A stretch of 64,000 nucleotides of DNA from CAZGUH01 sp964529005 (GCA_964529005.1 CAZGUH010000016.1:1-64000); one strand, 5' to 3'. Shown: positions 43,138-52,349, counted from the first letter of the stretch. Numbers and translations: made by a program. The notes: generated by a model from the sequence alone, not told the origin.

Positions 43138-44345
43138 CAGGCGACGATCCCGAAACGTTCCAGCCCGTAGAGACGGATCGCGTTCCCGCGGGTGACGAGG
43201 TACACCTCTTCCTCGGTCAGCTCAGCATCCGCGGCCAGCTGCTCGACGATGCCGCGCGACTTCGGCCACGTCGAATCGCCGTGGGGATAGTCGGTCTCGA
43301 ACATGATCTGGCGGATGCCGACGACATCGCGCTGGCGCAGCCCGGCCACGTCGTCGAACATGCAGCCGTACACCCGGTCCGGAACGTACGCGCTCGGGGC
43401 CTTGGTCAGCCGGGTGTCGAGGTGGCCGTAGCCGGGGCGCTGGCGCCAGATGCCGTCGAGCCGTTCGAGCAGGAACGGCATCCATCCCACCTGGCCTTCG
43501 CTGAGCGCGATCTGGAGCTGCGGGAAGCGCTCGAGCACCCCGCTCGCCAGCCACTCGACGAGGGCGTGCGCCGCGCCCTCGTAGGTGAGCGACAGGGAGA
43601 CGGCGCGCGGTGAGCCGGGCGAGACGTCGGCCATCTTCGACGACGACCCGATGTGCAGGTTGACCACGGTGCCCGACTCGGCGCAGGCAGCGAAGAACGG
43701 GTCCCAGTCGTCGGTGTGCAGGCTCGGTAGCCCGAGGAACGACGGGTTCTCCGAGAACGACACCGCGAACGCCCCCTTGGCGTTGCAGCGCCGCACCTCG
43801 TCCGCTGCGAGCTGGGCCGACCACAGCGGCACGATGAACATCGGGATCAGCCGCCCGCGGCCGGGACCCGCGCACCACTCGTCGATCATCCAGTCGTTGT
43901 AGGCCTGCACGCACGCCAGGGACAGCTCGCGATCGCCGTGCTCGAGGAACGTCTGGCCGCAGAAGCGGGGGAACGTGGGAAAGCACAGGGACGCCTCGGT
44001 GTGGTTGGCATCCATGTCGACCAAGCGCGCGGACTGCTCGTACGCCCCAGGCCGCATGCGGTCGTAGTCCATCGGCCGGTACTCCGCCGAGATCTGGTCC
44101 TGGTCATGCCCGGACATCGCGAAGCCAGGGAGGATCGCGCTCTGAAGGTCGTCGTAGATCCAGATGTCCGACCACTCGCCGTCGGCGTCCTCGACCCACG
44201 GCACGTACCGTCCCACGCCGAAGCGGCCGCGACGCTTCTCGACGTGCGGCGCCCGGTCACGCAGCCGCTCGGGCAAGTGACGCTGCCATAGGTCGACCGG
44301 TTCGACGACGTGATCGTCGACGGAGATGATGCGTGGGATGTCCAC
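43137..44345 (-). CDS. Amidohydrolase-2 family TIM-barrel enzyme (paralogue B)
   Basis: 402 residues. First-site block DDHVVEPVDLW gives D10-x-H12-x2-E15; middle NLHIGSS; final FETDYPHGDS with Asp. Same metal-site pattern as the other three paralogues. The GTG at 44345 has AGGGGG about 8 nt upstream. It precedes the thioesterase and follows the amidohydrolase-3 gene in one minus-strand run. Confidence 0.85.
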   Translation of the reverse strand: MDIPRIISVDDHVVEPVDLWQRHLPERLRDRAPHVEKRRGRFGVGRYVPWVEDADGEWSDIWIYDDLQSAILPGFAMSGHDQDQISAEYRPMDYDRMRPGAYEQSARLVDMDANHTEASLCFPTFPRFCGQTFLEHGDRELSLACVQAYNDWMIDEWCAGPGRGRLIPMFIVPLWSAQLAADEVRRCNAKGAFAVSFSENPSFLGLPSLHTDDWDPFFAACAESGTVVNLHIGSSSKMADVSPGSPRAVSLSLTYEGAAHALVEWLASGVLERFPQLQIALSEGQVGWMPFLLERLDGIWRQRPGYGHLDTRLTKAPSAYVPDRVYGCMFDDVAGLRQRDVVGIRQIMFETDYPHGDSTWPKSRGIVEQLAADAELTEEEVYLVTRGNAIRLYGLERFGIVA

Positions 44346-44422
44346 GTCGGCGCCCCCTGGAGATGACGATGGGTGATGTCGCACGGCGTTGTGAGCGGCG
44401 CTGACGTGTTCAACAGCGCCGG

Positions 44423-46177
44423 TCACTGGCCGAGCGGTGGAGTCGTGACCGGAGTGGTGACCGGAGCGATGGCCGGAGTGATCGTGTCGGTCCCCGACCG
44501 CAGCACCCGCCCCGGGCGTTGCTCGGTGAAATGACCGCTCGCCGCGATCTCGGCGCCGTTGACGATCACGTGGTCGATGCCGATCGGGTCGGCGACGAGC
44601 CGGGGCGCGCCGCCGGGGAGGTCGAAGCGCATCTGGTACGGCGTCGACGAGATCGCGTCCAGGTCGAAGATCACGACGTCGGCCCACGCGCCTTCCACCA
44701 GGCGGCCGCGGTCGCGCAGGCCGTACAGCCGCGCGGGGGCGTCGGTGAGGCGGCTGACCATCTCCTCCAACGGCATCAGCCCGCGGTCGCGCACGACCTC
44801 GCCGAGCAGCCGCGTGGGGTAGTCGTAGGACGCGCTGAAGTCGAGGTGCGCGCCGGCATCCGATGCCCCGATCAGCGCCCGCGGGTCGCGCATGATCTCG
44901 AGCTTCACGGCCCAGTCGGCGTCGCCCGGCTCCGGGCGGTTGAAGCTGAACGTGGTGCGCAGGTCGTCGGCGCAGACGATGTCGACGAGGGCGTCGAACG
45001 GCTCCTTGCCCTCCTCCCGAGCGATGTCGGCGACCAGGCGGCCCTGGTACCGCTTGGTCTCGGGGGTGAACGTCTCGAGGATCACCCGGTCACCCCAGTC
45101 GGAGAGGTGCGACGCGTCGCTCGGCTGCTGGGACAGCTCGAACAGCCGGCGGCGGCCGGCGGGATCGCGCAGGACCGCGAGACGCTCCTCGTGCGGCGCG
45201 GTCATCGGCCCTGCCCATCCGGGCAGCATGTCGAGCGCGTAGCCGGTCTTGAACGTGAAGTGCGGAAGCGTGCGGATCGGCATGACGAGCCCGACCACCC
45301 GACCGCCCATCTCGCGCGCCCGGTCGGCGACGCCGAGGCGCTGGAGGCACATCTCACGGTTCTCGACCGCGGGGTTGATCACGTTCCAGTTCAGCGTCCG
45401 GCGGGCGGCGGCCGACATGCGCGCCATCACGTCCATCGACGCGTCGTCGAACTCACCGCCGGCGCGGGCGAGGAACTCCAGCGAGGTGCCCTCGAACTCG
45501 CCGCACACCGCGGCGAGCTGGACGAGCTCGTCGGCATCGGCGTGACGCGACGGCACGGGCACGCCGTCGGCGTCGTTGTGCGTCGCCGCCCACGTCGACG
45601 AGAACCCGAGGCCGCCGGCAGCAAGACCGGCGCGCAGCAGCTCCGCCATCGCCGCGATCTCCTCCGCAGTTGCGGTGCGCTCGCTGGCCGCCTCCCCCAT
45701 CACGAGCCGCCGCATGGTCGAGTGACCGACCATGAAGCCCATGTTCACCGCAGGCTCGAGCGCAGCGACGCGGTCGAGGTAGTCGGCCGTGGTGCTCCAG
45801 TCCCACGGCACCGCGGTCTCCAGCGAGACGAGCGGCATGCCCTCGACCCGCGCCAGCATCCGCATCAGGAACGTCGCCTCGCGCTCGACGAGCGGCGCCA
45901 CCGTGAAGCCGCAGTTGCCCGCGATCACGGTCGTGACGCCGTGCAGCGGCGACGGCGACAGCGTCGCATCCCAGAAGATCTGCGCGTCCAGGTGCGTGTG
46001 CACGTCGATGAACCCGGGCGCGACGATGCGCCCGTCGGCGTCGATCGTGCGGCGGGCGCTGTCGGCGATCTCGCCGATCGCCACGACGCGGCCGCCCGCG
46101 ATGCCGACGTCGGCGCGCCGCCGCGCGGCGCCCGTTCCGTCGACCACCAGGCCGCCCGTGATCACCAGGTCGAGCAT
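44423..46177 (-). CDS. Amidohydrolase-3 / N-acyl-D-amino-acid deacylase-like enzyme
   Basis: 584 residues. MLDLVITGGLVVDGTG is the family start; the metal motif DVHTHLD has His60 and His62. GNCGFTVAP near 91-99 and GASDAGAHLD near 435-444 are the other metal and substrate segments. Related enzymes cleave N-acyl-D-amino acids or cyclic amides. The last ~15 residues are TP-rich repeats from a 12-bp DNA repeat. It sits between two amidohydrolase-2 paralogues. Confidence 0.88.
   Translation of the reverse strand: MLDLVITGGLVVDGTGAARRRADVGIAGGRVVAIGEIADSARRTIDADGRIVAPGFIDVHTHLDAQIFWDATLSPSPLHGVTTVIAGNCGFTVAPLVEREATFLMRMLARVEGMPLVSLETAVPWDWSTTADYLDRVAALEPAVNMGFMVGHSTMRRLVMGEAASERTATAEEIAAMAELLRAGLAAGGLGFSSTWAATHNDADGVPVPSRHADADELVQLAAVCGEFEGTSLEFLARAGGEFDDASMDVMARMSAAARRTLNWNVINPAVENREMCLQRLGVADRAREMGGRVVGLVMPIRTLPHFTFKTGYALDMLPGWAGPMTAPHEERLAVLRDPAGRRRLFELSQQPSDASHLSDWGDRVILETFTPETKRYQGRLVADIAREEGKEPFDALVDIVCADDLRTTFSFNRPEPGDADWAVKLEIMRDPRALIGASDAGAHLDFSASYDYPTRLLGEVVRDRGLMPLEEMVSRLTDAPARLYGLRDRGRLVEGAWADVVIFDLDAISSTPYQMRFDLPGGAPRLVADPIGIDHVIVNGAEIAASGHFTEQRPGRVLRSGTDTITPAIAPVTTPVTTPPLGQ
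44439..44486 (-). repeat. 12-bp tandem repeat, four copies, near gene end
   Basis: Units of the type GGAGTGGTGACC (plus strand) code for the tetrapeptide pattern VTTP/AIAP at the C-terminus of the amidohydrolase-3. Confidence 0.9.
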
Positions 46178-46188
46178 CGCGATCGCCC

Positions 46189-47406
46189 TCAGTCGAGGTG
46201 GTAGACGCGCGCTGCGTTGTCGTGCAGCACCTTGCGGACGACGACGGGATCGAGGTTGGACATGTTCTCGACGACGGTCTCGCGCGGCGAGAGCGCTGGC
46301 GAGGCCGGTCCCGGGCAGAGGCCGGTCTCGTGCGGGTAGTCGCTCTCGAACATCACGTTGTCCTGGTACTTGTCGAGCAGCGGCAAGGCCGCGGTCTCGT
46401 GCCACAGCGACACGTAGTACTGGCGATGGAAGTAGTAGCTCGGCAGCTCGCGCTCGGGGTAGTCCTTGAATGCGCCGCTGGTCTGCCACAGCCAGTCGAG
46501 CTCTTCGAGCATGAACGGGAAGTAGCCGAAGCCGCTCTCGACGGCGACGAAGTTCAGCCGCGGGTAGTCGTGGGCGATCCCCCGCGCCAGGACGTGCGCC
46601 GCGGCTTGCGCGGTGCTGCCGAAGAACGAGCCGCCCCAAGCCACGAACGACTGCCGCTCGGTGCGCACCGCCAGCGCGGTCTTCGTGCGGATGCTCCAGC
46701 CGCGCTTGCTCTCGTCGGAGTCACGAGCGCCGAAGCCGATGTGGAAGCACATCGGCAGCTCGAGGTCCTGCGCCGCCGAGAGGACCGGCTTCCACTGCTC
46801 GTGCCAGATGTTGGGCATGCCGACCCGTCCGAGCAGCGCGGCGAACAGCATGCCCTTGTGCCCGGCGGCCTTCGCCCGGCGCATCTCCGCGATCGTGGCC
46901 TCGACGTCCCAGTACGGGACCATCATCACCGGCACGAAGCGGTCCGGCGCGACGCTGGCGAACTCGACGAGGTAGTCGTTGTAGACCTGAACGCACTCCA
47001 GCGCGAGCTCCGGGCCGAGTTCTTTCAGGAACGCCATCGTGTCGAACGAGATCAGGTTCGGGTACAGCACCTGCGCCCGGATGTTGTACTCGTCGAGCTT
47101 GGCCAGCCGGGCCTTCGGGTCGTAGCACGCAGGGTCGGCCATCTCCAGCGTGTCGGGGTGCGACGGCACGTGCTCGTGCCATCCGGCGCTGCAGTACTCA
47201 CCCACCGCCGACAGCCACGTGCCACCGACGCGCCAGCGGTGCTCGTCGGCATCCTCGTCGAACTCGACGCGCGGCAGGCGATCGTCGCCACGATGCTTGG
47301 GCATGCGGGCCGTCCACAGATCGACCGGCTCGGCGATGTGACTGTCGACATCGACGATGGGCGTGGACTGCGCGACCGAGCGGGCGCTCTCTTCGGTCAT
47401 CGTCAT
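46189..47406 (-). CDS. Amidohydrolase-2 family TIM-barrel enzyme (paralogue C)
   Basis: 405 residues from the ATG at 47406, which has GAAAGG 8 nt upstream; ATG 47445 and TTG 47454 are possible longer starts. First-site block DSHIAEPVDLW (D21-x-H23-x2-E26), middle CFHIGFG, last FESDYPHETG. FVAVESGFGYFPFMLEELDW is conserved among the paralogues. First gene of the amidohydrolase / amidohydrolase-3 / amidohydrolase / thioesterase run. Confidence 0.85.
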   Translation of the reverse strand: MTMTEESARSVAQSTPIVDVDSHIAEPVDLWTARMPKHRGDDRLPRVEFDEDADEHRWRVGGTWLSAVGEYCSAGWHEHVPSHPDTLEMADPACYDPKARLAKLDEYNIRAQVLYPNLISFDTMAFLKELGPELALECVQVYNDYLVEFASVAPDRFVPVMMVPYWDVEATIAEMRRAKAAGHKGMLFAALLGRVGMPNIWHEQWKPVLSAAQDLELPMCFHIGFGARDSDESKRGWSIRTKTALAVRTERQSFVAWGGSFFGSTAQAAAHVLARGIAHDYPRLNFVAVESGFGYFPFMLEELDWLWQTSGAFKDYPERELPSYYFHRQYYVSLWHETAALPLLDKYQDNVMFESDYPHETGLCPGPASPALSPRETVVENMSNLDPVVVRKVLHDNAARVYHLD

Positions 47407-47454
47407 CGGCTTCGCCTTTCGCGTGATCGGCTGCCCGGCAGCCATTGTGGCCAA

Positions 47455-47478
47455 ATGATATAGCTTTTTATGCGATTC
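47455..47478 (-). promoter_or_regulatory. AT-rich promoter-like stretch
   Basis: On the minus strand GCATAAAAAGCTATATCATT is the most AT-rich run between the amidohydrolase gene and the upstream tandem repeat; TATATC or TATCAT may be the -10. Confidence 0.35.
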
Positions 47479-47503
47479 GAGAAGAACGCCGCGACCTGGG
47501 GAG

Positions 47504-47542
47504 CGACGTCATCGCACGACGTCATCCCACGACGTCATCGCA
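47504..47542 (-). repeat. 13-bp tandem repeat over a stop codon, three copies
   Basis: Units of the type CGACGTCATCGCA (plus strand). The TGA of the upstream gene (47535-47537) is inside the third copy. Confidence 0.93.
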
Positions 47543-48221
47543 CGACGGGGTCGAGGACAACACGGCCGTCGTGCAGTCGTCCCCGCCGGCCGGTCGCCGC
47601 GTCCAACAGCCGCAGGCCGCGCTCGCCCACGGTGGTCACCGTCAGCAGGCCGCCGCTCTCGCCGATGCGCCATTCACGCTCGTCGAACAGCGCCCCCGTT
47701 CGCTCGGGCGGCTCGACGACCACGGCCGGCCCGACGAGATCGAACAGGGCCGGCTCGCGGCCGACGGCGTGGAGCCCGGCGTGCGCATCCGCACGGGCGA
47801 GCAGGTGTGGCACCGCGCCGATCTCGCCGAGGACGCCGGACGGCAGCTCGGCGAGACCTTCGATCGTCGCGCCCGTCAGCCCGATGATCATCTTCGCCTT
47901 CAGGTTGCGGGCGAGCGCGCCGACGCGGCGGGCGTCGAACTTCGTCGACCACGCCATCGCCGTCGTCGCGCCATGCCGAGAAATCGCCACCATCGCCGGG
48001 TGCGACCACGCCGCCTCTGCGGGGCCGACGACGGTCACCACGACGTCGCCGTGGCCGAGCCCGTACGGCGCCAGCGCGTCGGCCATCCATGCGGCATCGC
48101 GCTCGATCTCGCCGTGGGTGACCGGCATGTCGACGACGCCGTCGGCGAGGACGCACTCGCCGATGCCCCACAGCGGCGGGCGCGGCACGTCGAACGGATC
48201 GAGCGACGGGATCGCGCGCAT
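47535..48221 (-). CDS. Unknown protein with ANL-synthetase-like front half
   Basis: 228 residues. The N-terminal half (VTHGEIERDAAWMADALAPYGLGHGDVVVTVVG) looks like the first domain of an acyl-CoA synthetase, but there is no SGTTG adenylate loop, no GxTE and no C-terminal Lys domain. The C-terminal half (WRIGESGGLLTVTTVGERGLRLLDAATG) is unlike known catalytic motifs. It overlaps the PaaK-like ligase stop by 1 bp, so it may be an accessory subunit rather than an enzyme. I do not recognise the family. Confidence 0.65.
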   Translation of the reverse strand: MRAIPSLDPFDVPRPPLWGIGECVLADGVVDMPVTHGEIERDAAWMADALAPYGLGHGDVVVTVVGPAEAAWSHPAMVAISRHGATTAMAWSTKFDARRVGALARNLKAKMIIGLTGATIEGLAELPSGVLGEIGAVPHLLARADAHAGLHAVGREPALFDLVGPAVVVEPPERTGALFDEREWRIGESGGLLTVTTVGERGLRLLDAATGRRGRLHDGRVVLDPVVR

Positions 48222-49519
48222 CACGACTTCACCACCCGGACGACCTTGTTCGCTTGGCCGAGCAGCCTGCTCTCGGGCATCAGCTCGAGCCTCGGCTCGA
48301 TCCCGATGTGGGCCTCGATCGCCGCCACCACCTCGTCGTGCAGCGCGTCGACCCGGTTCGCCGGCACGAGGCTCTCGCGGTACCCGACCCGCACCGTCAG
48401 GTCGTCGACCTCGCGTGCTGGACGCACGACCTGGAACACGCCGTCCTCGGTCGCCGGGATGTGCTCCAGCGCGCCCCACACGTCCATCGGCACGACGGTG
48501 CGGCCCTGCACGACCATCTCGTCCCCCTTGCGGCCCACGGTCCACTGCCGCACGTGGCTGCGACCGCACGAGCACGGCTCGCGGGTCAGGCGGATCAGGT
48601 CCTCGCTGCGATAGCGGACGAGCGGCGCGAAGCGGTTCTCCAACGCTGTCACCACGAGCTCCCCGACGCCGTCGGCGGGAGCGGCCTGCGCGCCGTCGGG
48701 ATCAAGGTGCTCGACGAAGATCTGGTCCTCCCAGATGTGGCAGCCGTCGCGGGCCTCGCACTCCAACGACAGGCCGCAGTCGCCGGCGCCGGTGCCGATG
48801 AACACCTTCAGGCCCCATTCGTCGGTCATCCGCTGCTTGATCTTGCGGCCGAGGGGCGCGCCGCCGTACTTCACCGCCTTCACGCAGGCCAGCTCCTCGC
48901 GCAGGTCGTAGCGCTCGGCCAGCCGGCTGAACGGGATCACGTCGGCGGCGCCGAGCCAGATCAGCGCCGGCTGGTAGCGGCGCACGCGCTCGATCAGCTG
49001 GTCCCAGTCCATCCCGAACGGATCGAACAGGATCGGGATCGCGCCGCACAGCTGGAGCCCCTCGTAGTACGCCAGCGTGCGGAAGTTCCAGATGCCGAAG
49101 CCGTAGTCGCCGGGGCGCACGCCCATCCCCCACCAGAACCGCGCCCCGCCCACCGAGTACGGCGCCCACTGTTCCCACTGCTCGGGGATCAACATCGGAT
49201 CGCCCGTCGTCCCCGACGTCGTGCCGATCGCCGTGAGATCGCGCGGATCGACGCAGACGACGCCGCCGTAGGGGTCACCGGTGCGCGCGGCGAACGCCCG
49301 CACCTCGTCCTTGCTGGTGAACGGCGCCCGCTCGCGGAAGTCGTCGACGGTGCGGATGTCCTTCGGCGTCACACCCGCCACGTCCCAGACGTGGCGCACG
49401 AGCGCCGAATGCTCGTAGACGTAGGGAACGAGATCGAGCAGGCGATCGGTCTGGAGGCGCTCGAGATCGGAACGAGACAAGGCCTCGAACTCGGGTTGGA
49501 AGAATCTCCGGTCCGTCAC
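48221..49519 (-). CDS. Phenylacetate-CoA ligase (PaaK)-like adenylating enzyme
   Basis: 432 residues. AIGTTSGTTGDPM near 97-109 is the adenylate-binding loop; ALIWLGAADVIPF and LVRYRSEDLIRL follow; the C-terminal domain holds VGRKGDEMVVQGRTVVPMDV near 330-349. It activates a carboxylic acid, probably aromatic or cyclic, to its CoA thioester using ATP. Divergent from the plus-strand acyl-CoA synthetase. First gene of a two-gene operon. Confidence 0.9.
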   Translation of the reverse strand: MTDRRFFQPEFEALSRSDLERLQTDRLLDLVPYVYEHSALVRHVWDVAGVTPKDIRTVDDFRERAPFTSKDEVRAFAARTGDPYGGVVCVDPRDLTAIGTTSGTTGDPMLIPEQWEQWAPYSVGGARFWWGMGVRPGDYGFGIWNFRTLAYYEGLQLCGAIPILFDPFGMDWDQLIERVRRYQPALIWLGAADVIPFSRLAERYDLREELACVKAVKYGGAPLGRKIKQRMTDEWGLKVFIGTGAGDCGLSLECEARDGCHIWEDQIFVEHLDPDGAQAAPADGVGELVVTALENRFAPLVRYRSEDLIRLTREPCSCGRSHVRQWTVGRKGDEMVVQGRTVVPMDVWGALEHIPATEDGVFQVVRPAREVDDLTVRVGYRESLVPANRVDALHDEVVAAIEAHIGIEPRLELMPESRLLGQANKVVRVVKS

Positions 49520-49657
49520 CCAGCCCCCTTCACCGCTCTGATCCCACTGACCTGGACTTCACTCGTGCGACGGGTCTGCGACGATTGTTCGTGGCCGACG
49601 GCTGCGGGAACGATTCCCCGCGACGTCGCTCCGCTTCGACAGCACCGTGCGTATCGA

Positions 49658-49680
49658 CGTATAATCTAACCAATTACGTG
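49658..49680 (+). promoter_or_regulatory. Consensus -10 for the synthetase/kinase operon
   Basis: TATAAT at 49660-49665 is a perfect -10, in an AT-rich island TATAATCTAACCAATTACG; transcription would start near 49672, giving a ~60-nt leader. The core TAATCTAAC is also present before the beta-oxidation operon (17847-17856, minus strand), so a shared regulator is conceivable. The gap 49520-49657 has nothing else I can identify. Confidence 0.5.
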
Positions 49681-49732
49681 AAGCTGTTCAAACAGGCGCC
49701 GCGCCGTGCGGTGTGCGCCACAGGGGAAGACG

Positions 49733-51283
49733 ATGATCAACGCGATGCATCCCGCGACCTTGTCGAGCGTGTTGGAAGGCAACGCCCGAAAGTATGCCGA
49801 CAAGCTCGCCGTGGTGAGCGGCGGCGCACGGCTGACCTACCGCGACCTCGCCGCGCGCGTCGACAAGCTCGCCGATGCGCTCGCCGCGCGGGGGTTCGGC
49901 CACGGCGACCGGATCCTGTGGATGGGGCAGAACTCGCACCGCGCCCTGGAGCTGATCTTCGCCGCCGGTCACCTCGGCGGCATGGTGTGCCCGATCAACT
50001 GGCGCCAGTCGGCCACCGAGCAGGCCGCCGTGCTGCGGTACATCGACCCCAAGGTGGTCGTCTGGCAGGAGGACGTGATCGGCGACGTGGTCGCCTCCGC
50101 TCGCGCCGAAGCGGGTGTCGACCCGCTCTGGCTTCAGCACGACGGGATCGGCGACGGCAGCTACGAAGCCTTCCTCGACAGCGGCGCGCCGGCCCGCCGT
50201 GCGCGCGAGGTCGACGAGGACGATCCCGTGCTGATCATCTGCACGTCGGCGTTCGACGGCGAACCGAACGGAGCGATGCTGACGCACCGCAACATCCTCG
50301 TCCAGGCCTGGCTGATGGCTTACCTCCAAGAGATCGGCCCCTCGACCGTCTGGCTCGCGGCAGGTCCGATGTTCCACATTGGCTGCTGGCTGAGCACCTG
50401 GCCGACGTTCGTGTTCGGCGGCACGATCGTGTTCACCCCGGCGACCGATGCCCAGGACGTGTGCGAAGCGATCCACAACGAGCGCTGCACCGACGGGTAC
50501 GTGCTGCCGCCGATGCTGCCGAAAATGCTGGAGCTGATCAAGGAGAAGGGATACGACGTGTCCTGCCTGCGCAGCTCCATCGACCACCCCGAGTGGAACG
50601 CGCTCACGCGCCCCGACGAGTCGCACTGGGGCGGGAAGCTGTCGTTCTTCGGCCAGACCGAGACCGGCGGCATCGTCACCCACGCGGCGTTCGGCGGCGG
50701 CCGCAAGGGCCTGGGCACGGCGGGCGTGCCGACTCCGTTCGCGCAGGTGCGCATCTTCGACGACGACGGCAACGAGATGCCCGACGGCGAGGTCGGCGAG
50801 ATCGTGGTGCGCGGTCCGATGGTCGGCGCCGGGTTCTGGAACCGCCCGGAGCTGAACGCGCACCGCACCCGCGGCGGGTGGTGGCACACCTACGACCTCG
50901 GCAAGGTCGAGCCCGACGGCTCCGTGCTGTTCATCGGGCCCAAGGCCCGGTTGCTGAAGTCGGGCAACGAGAACATCTACCCCGCCGAGGTCGAGAAGTG
51001 CCTCGAGTCGCACGAGGCGGTGAAGGAAGCGGCGATCATCGGCGTCCCGCACGAGAAGTGGACGCAGACCGTCAAGGCGGTGCTCGTGCTGCACGACGGC
51101 GCCACGCTCAGCGAGGACGAGGCCATCGCCTGGTGCCGCCAACACCTCGCCAGCTACAAGAAACCGCACAGCGTCGCGTTCGTCGACGCGCTGCCGCGCA
51201 CGAACGGCGCCAAGGACTACGCGGCGCTCGACGAGCGCTTCGGCGGCGGGGGCTACCCGGGCGGCGCGACGCGGGTCCGCTGA
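49733..51283 (+). CDS. FadD-type acyl-CoA synthetase with atypical P-loop
   Basis: 516 residues, ANL superfamily. The nucleotide loop near 170-185 is CTSAFDGEPNGAMLTH instead of the usual SGTTGxPKG, with Asn for Lys. FFGQTETGG (~306) and the adenine-binding region YDLGKVEPDG are normal, and the C-terminal Lys is kept in PRTNGAKDY (~503). It probably still makes acyl-CoA. AGGGGAAG lies a few nt before the ATG at 49733, favoured over the upstream codon. Heads the synthetase / CrtC-like / kinase operon. Confidence 0.88.
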   Translation: MINAMHPATLSSVLEGNARKYADKLAVVSGGARLTYRDLAARVDKLADALAARGFGHGDRILWMGQNSHRALELIFAAGHLGGMVCPINWRQSATEQAAVLRYIDPKVVVWQEDVIGDVVASARAEAGVDPLWLQHDGIGDGSYEAFLDSGAPARRAREVDEDDPVLIICTSAFDGEPNGAMLTHRNILVQAWLMAYLQEIGPSTVWLAAGPMFHIGCWLSTWPTFVFGGTIVFTPATDAQDVCEAIHNERCTDGYVLPPMLPKMLELIKEKGYDVSCLRSSIDHPEWNALTRPDESHWGGKLSFFGQTETGGIVTHAAFGGGRKGLGTAGVPTPFAQVRIFDDDGNEMPDGEVGEIVVRGPMVGAGFWNRPELNAHRTRGGWWHTYDLGKVEPDGSVLFIGPKARLLKSGNENIYPAEVEKCLESHEAVKEAAIIGVPHEKWTQTVKAVLVLHDGATLSEDEAIAWCRQHLASYKKPHSVAFVDALPRTNGAKDYAALDERFGGGGYPGGATRVR

Positions 51284-51290
51284 GCCGGCG

Positions 51291-52349
51291 ATGGGCCGCC
51301 CGCTCACCGACGACGACGACCGGCTCCATCCGGTCGAACCTGTCCCGAACTGGAACGAGAGCCGCTACGTCGACTTCTGGGACGCGGCCGCGCGCATCGG
51401 TGGGTGGCTGCGGATCGGCAACCGCCCGAACGAGGGACATGCGGAGATGTCGGTGTGCGTCCACCTGCCCGACGGGTCGACCGCCTGCCGCTTCGACCGC
51501 CCGGCGATCACCGCCAATGCTCTGGCCGTCGACGGTCAGCGGTGGGACGTCGCCGAGCCCTGGCACACCACGCACGTCTCCTACGAGGGGCCCCTGCACG
51601 TCCTCGACGACGCCTGGGCGCTGGTCGAGGGCCGCCGGGCGTTCGACGGCGCTTCGAGCGTCGACGCCCGCATCGACCTCACCTGCACGACCGCCGGGCT
51701 GGCGGCGACGTTCGGGGCCGACCAGGATCACGTCGGCCTGATCTTCGTGCCCGGCCAGGCCGACGGGCACTACCAGCACCTCGCCCGCACGCACGGCACG
51801 ATCACGATCGGCGGGCGCACGTACGCCGTCGACGGCCGCGGCGGCAAGGACCACTCGTGGGGGCCGCGCAACTGGCACGCCAAGGTTGCGTTCCGCTGGC
51901 TGATCGCTGCGTTCGACGACGCCAACGGGTTCATGCTGACGCGCTCGGTGAGCCCGGTGACCCAGCGCCACGGGGGGTTCTGCCTCGTCGACGGCAAGCT
52001 GCTGCTCGTCGACGCGTTCACGACGCGCGATCACACCAGCGGGCCGCCGGACCACCGGCTCGAGCGCGTCGAGGTGACGATCCGCAGCGGCAGCCTGACG
52101 TGGACCGCGACCGGGACACCACAGGCATGGGCGCCGCTGCGTCATCGCCAGCGCACCGCGAGCGGCGCGCAGGTGCTGCGGATCGTGAAGTCGCCGACCG
52201 AGTGGGTGGACGGCAGAGGCCGCCACGGGACCGGGATGGCGGAGTACCACGACCTGCTCGTCGACGGGCGACCAGCGCTGCACGCCGCCGGACGCGACCC
52301 GCGACGCGTGGGTGGACACGACGGCGCGGCCGTCGAGGCCCCCAGGTGA
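51291..52349 (+). CDS. CrtC/DUF7064-like beta-barrel protein
   Basis: 352 residues, no membrane helices or signal peptide seen. DGRGGKDHSWGPRNWH near 183-198 is the strongest motif, seen in hydroxyneurosporene-synthase (CrtC)-like proteins, a lipocalin-type double barrel. Related enzymes hydrate isoprenoid double bonds. It starts 7 bp after the synthetase stop and shares GTGA with the kinase gene, so it probably acts in the same pathway, perhaps as a hydratase. Confidence 0.7.
   Translation: MGRPLTDDDDRLHPVEPVPNWNESRYVDFWDAAARIGGWLRIGNRPNEGHAEMSVCVHLPDGSTACRFDRPAITANALAVDGQRWDVAEPWHTTHVSYEGPLHVLDDAWALVEGRRAFDGASSVDARIDLTCTTAGLAATFGADQDHVGLIFVPGQADGHYQHLARTHGTITIGGRTYAVDGRGGKDHSWGPRNWHAKVAFRWLIAAFDDANGFMLTRSVSPVTQRHGGFCLVDGKLLLVDAFTTRDHTSGPPDHRLERVEVTIRSGSLTWTATGTPQAWAPLRHRQRTASGAQVLRIVKSPTEWVDGRGRHGTGMAEYHDLLVDGRPALHAAGRDPRRVGGHDGAAVEAPR

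Noticed and set aside
47455..49519. Frameshift joining the 228-residue protein and the PaaK-like ligase
   Set aside because: The ligase is complete with its own C-terminal domain, and the small ORF begins with a coupled ATG.
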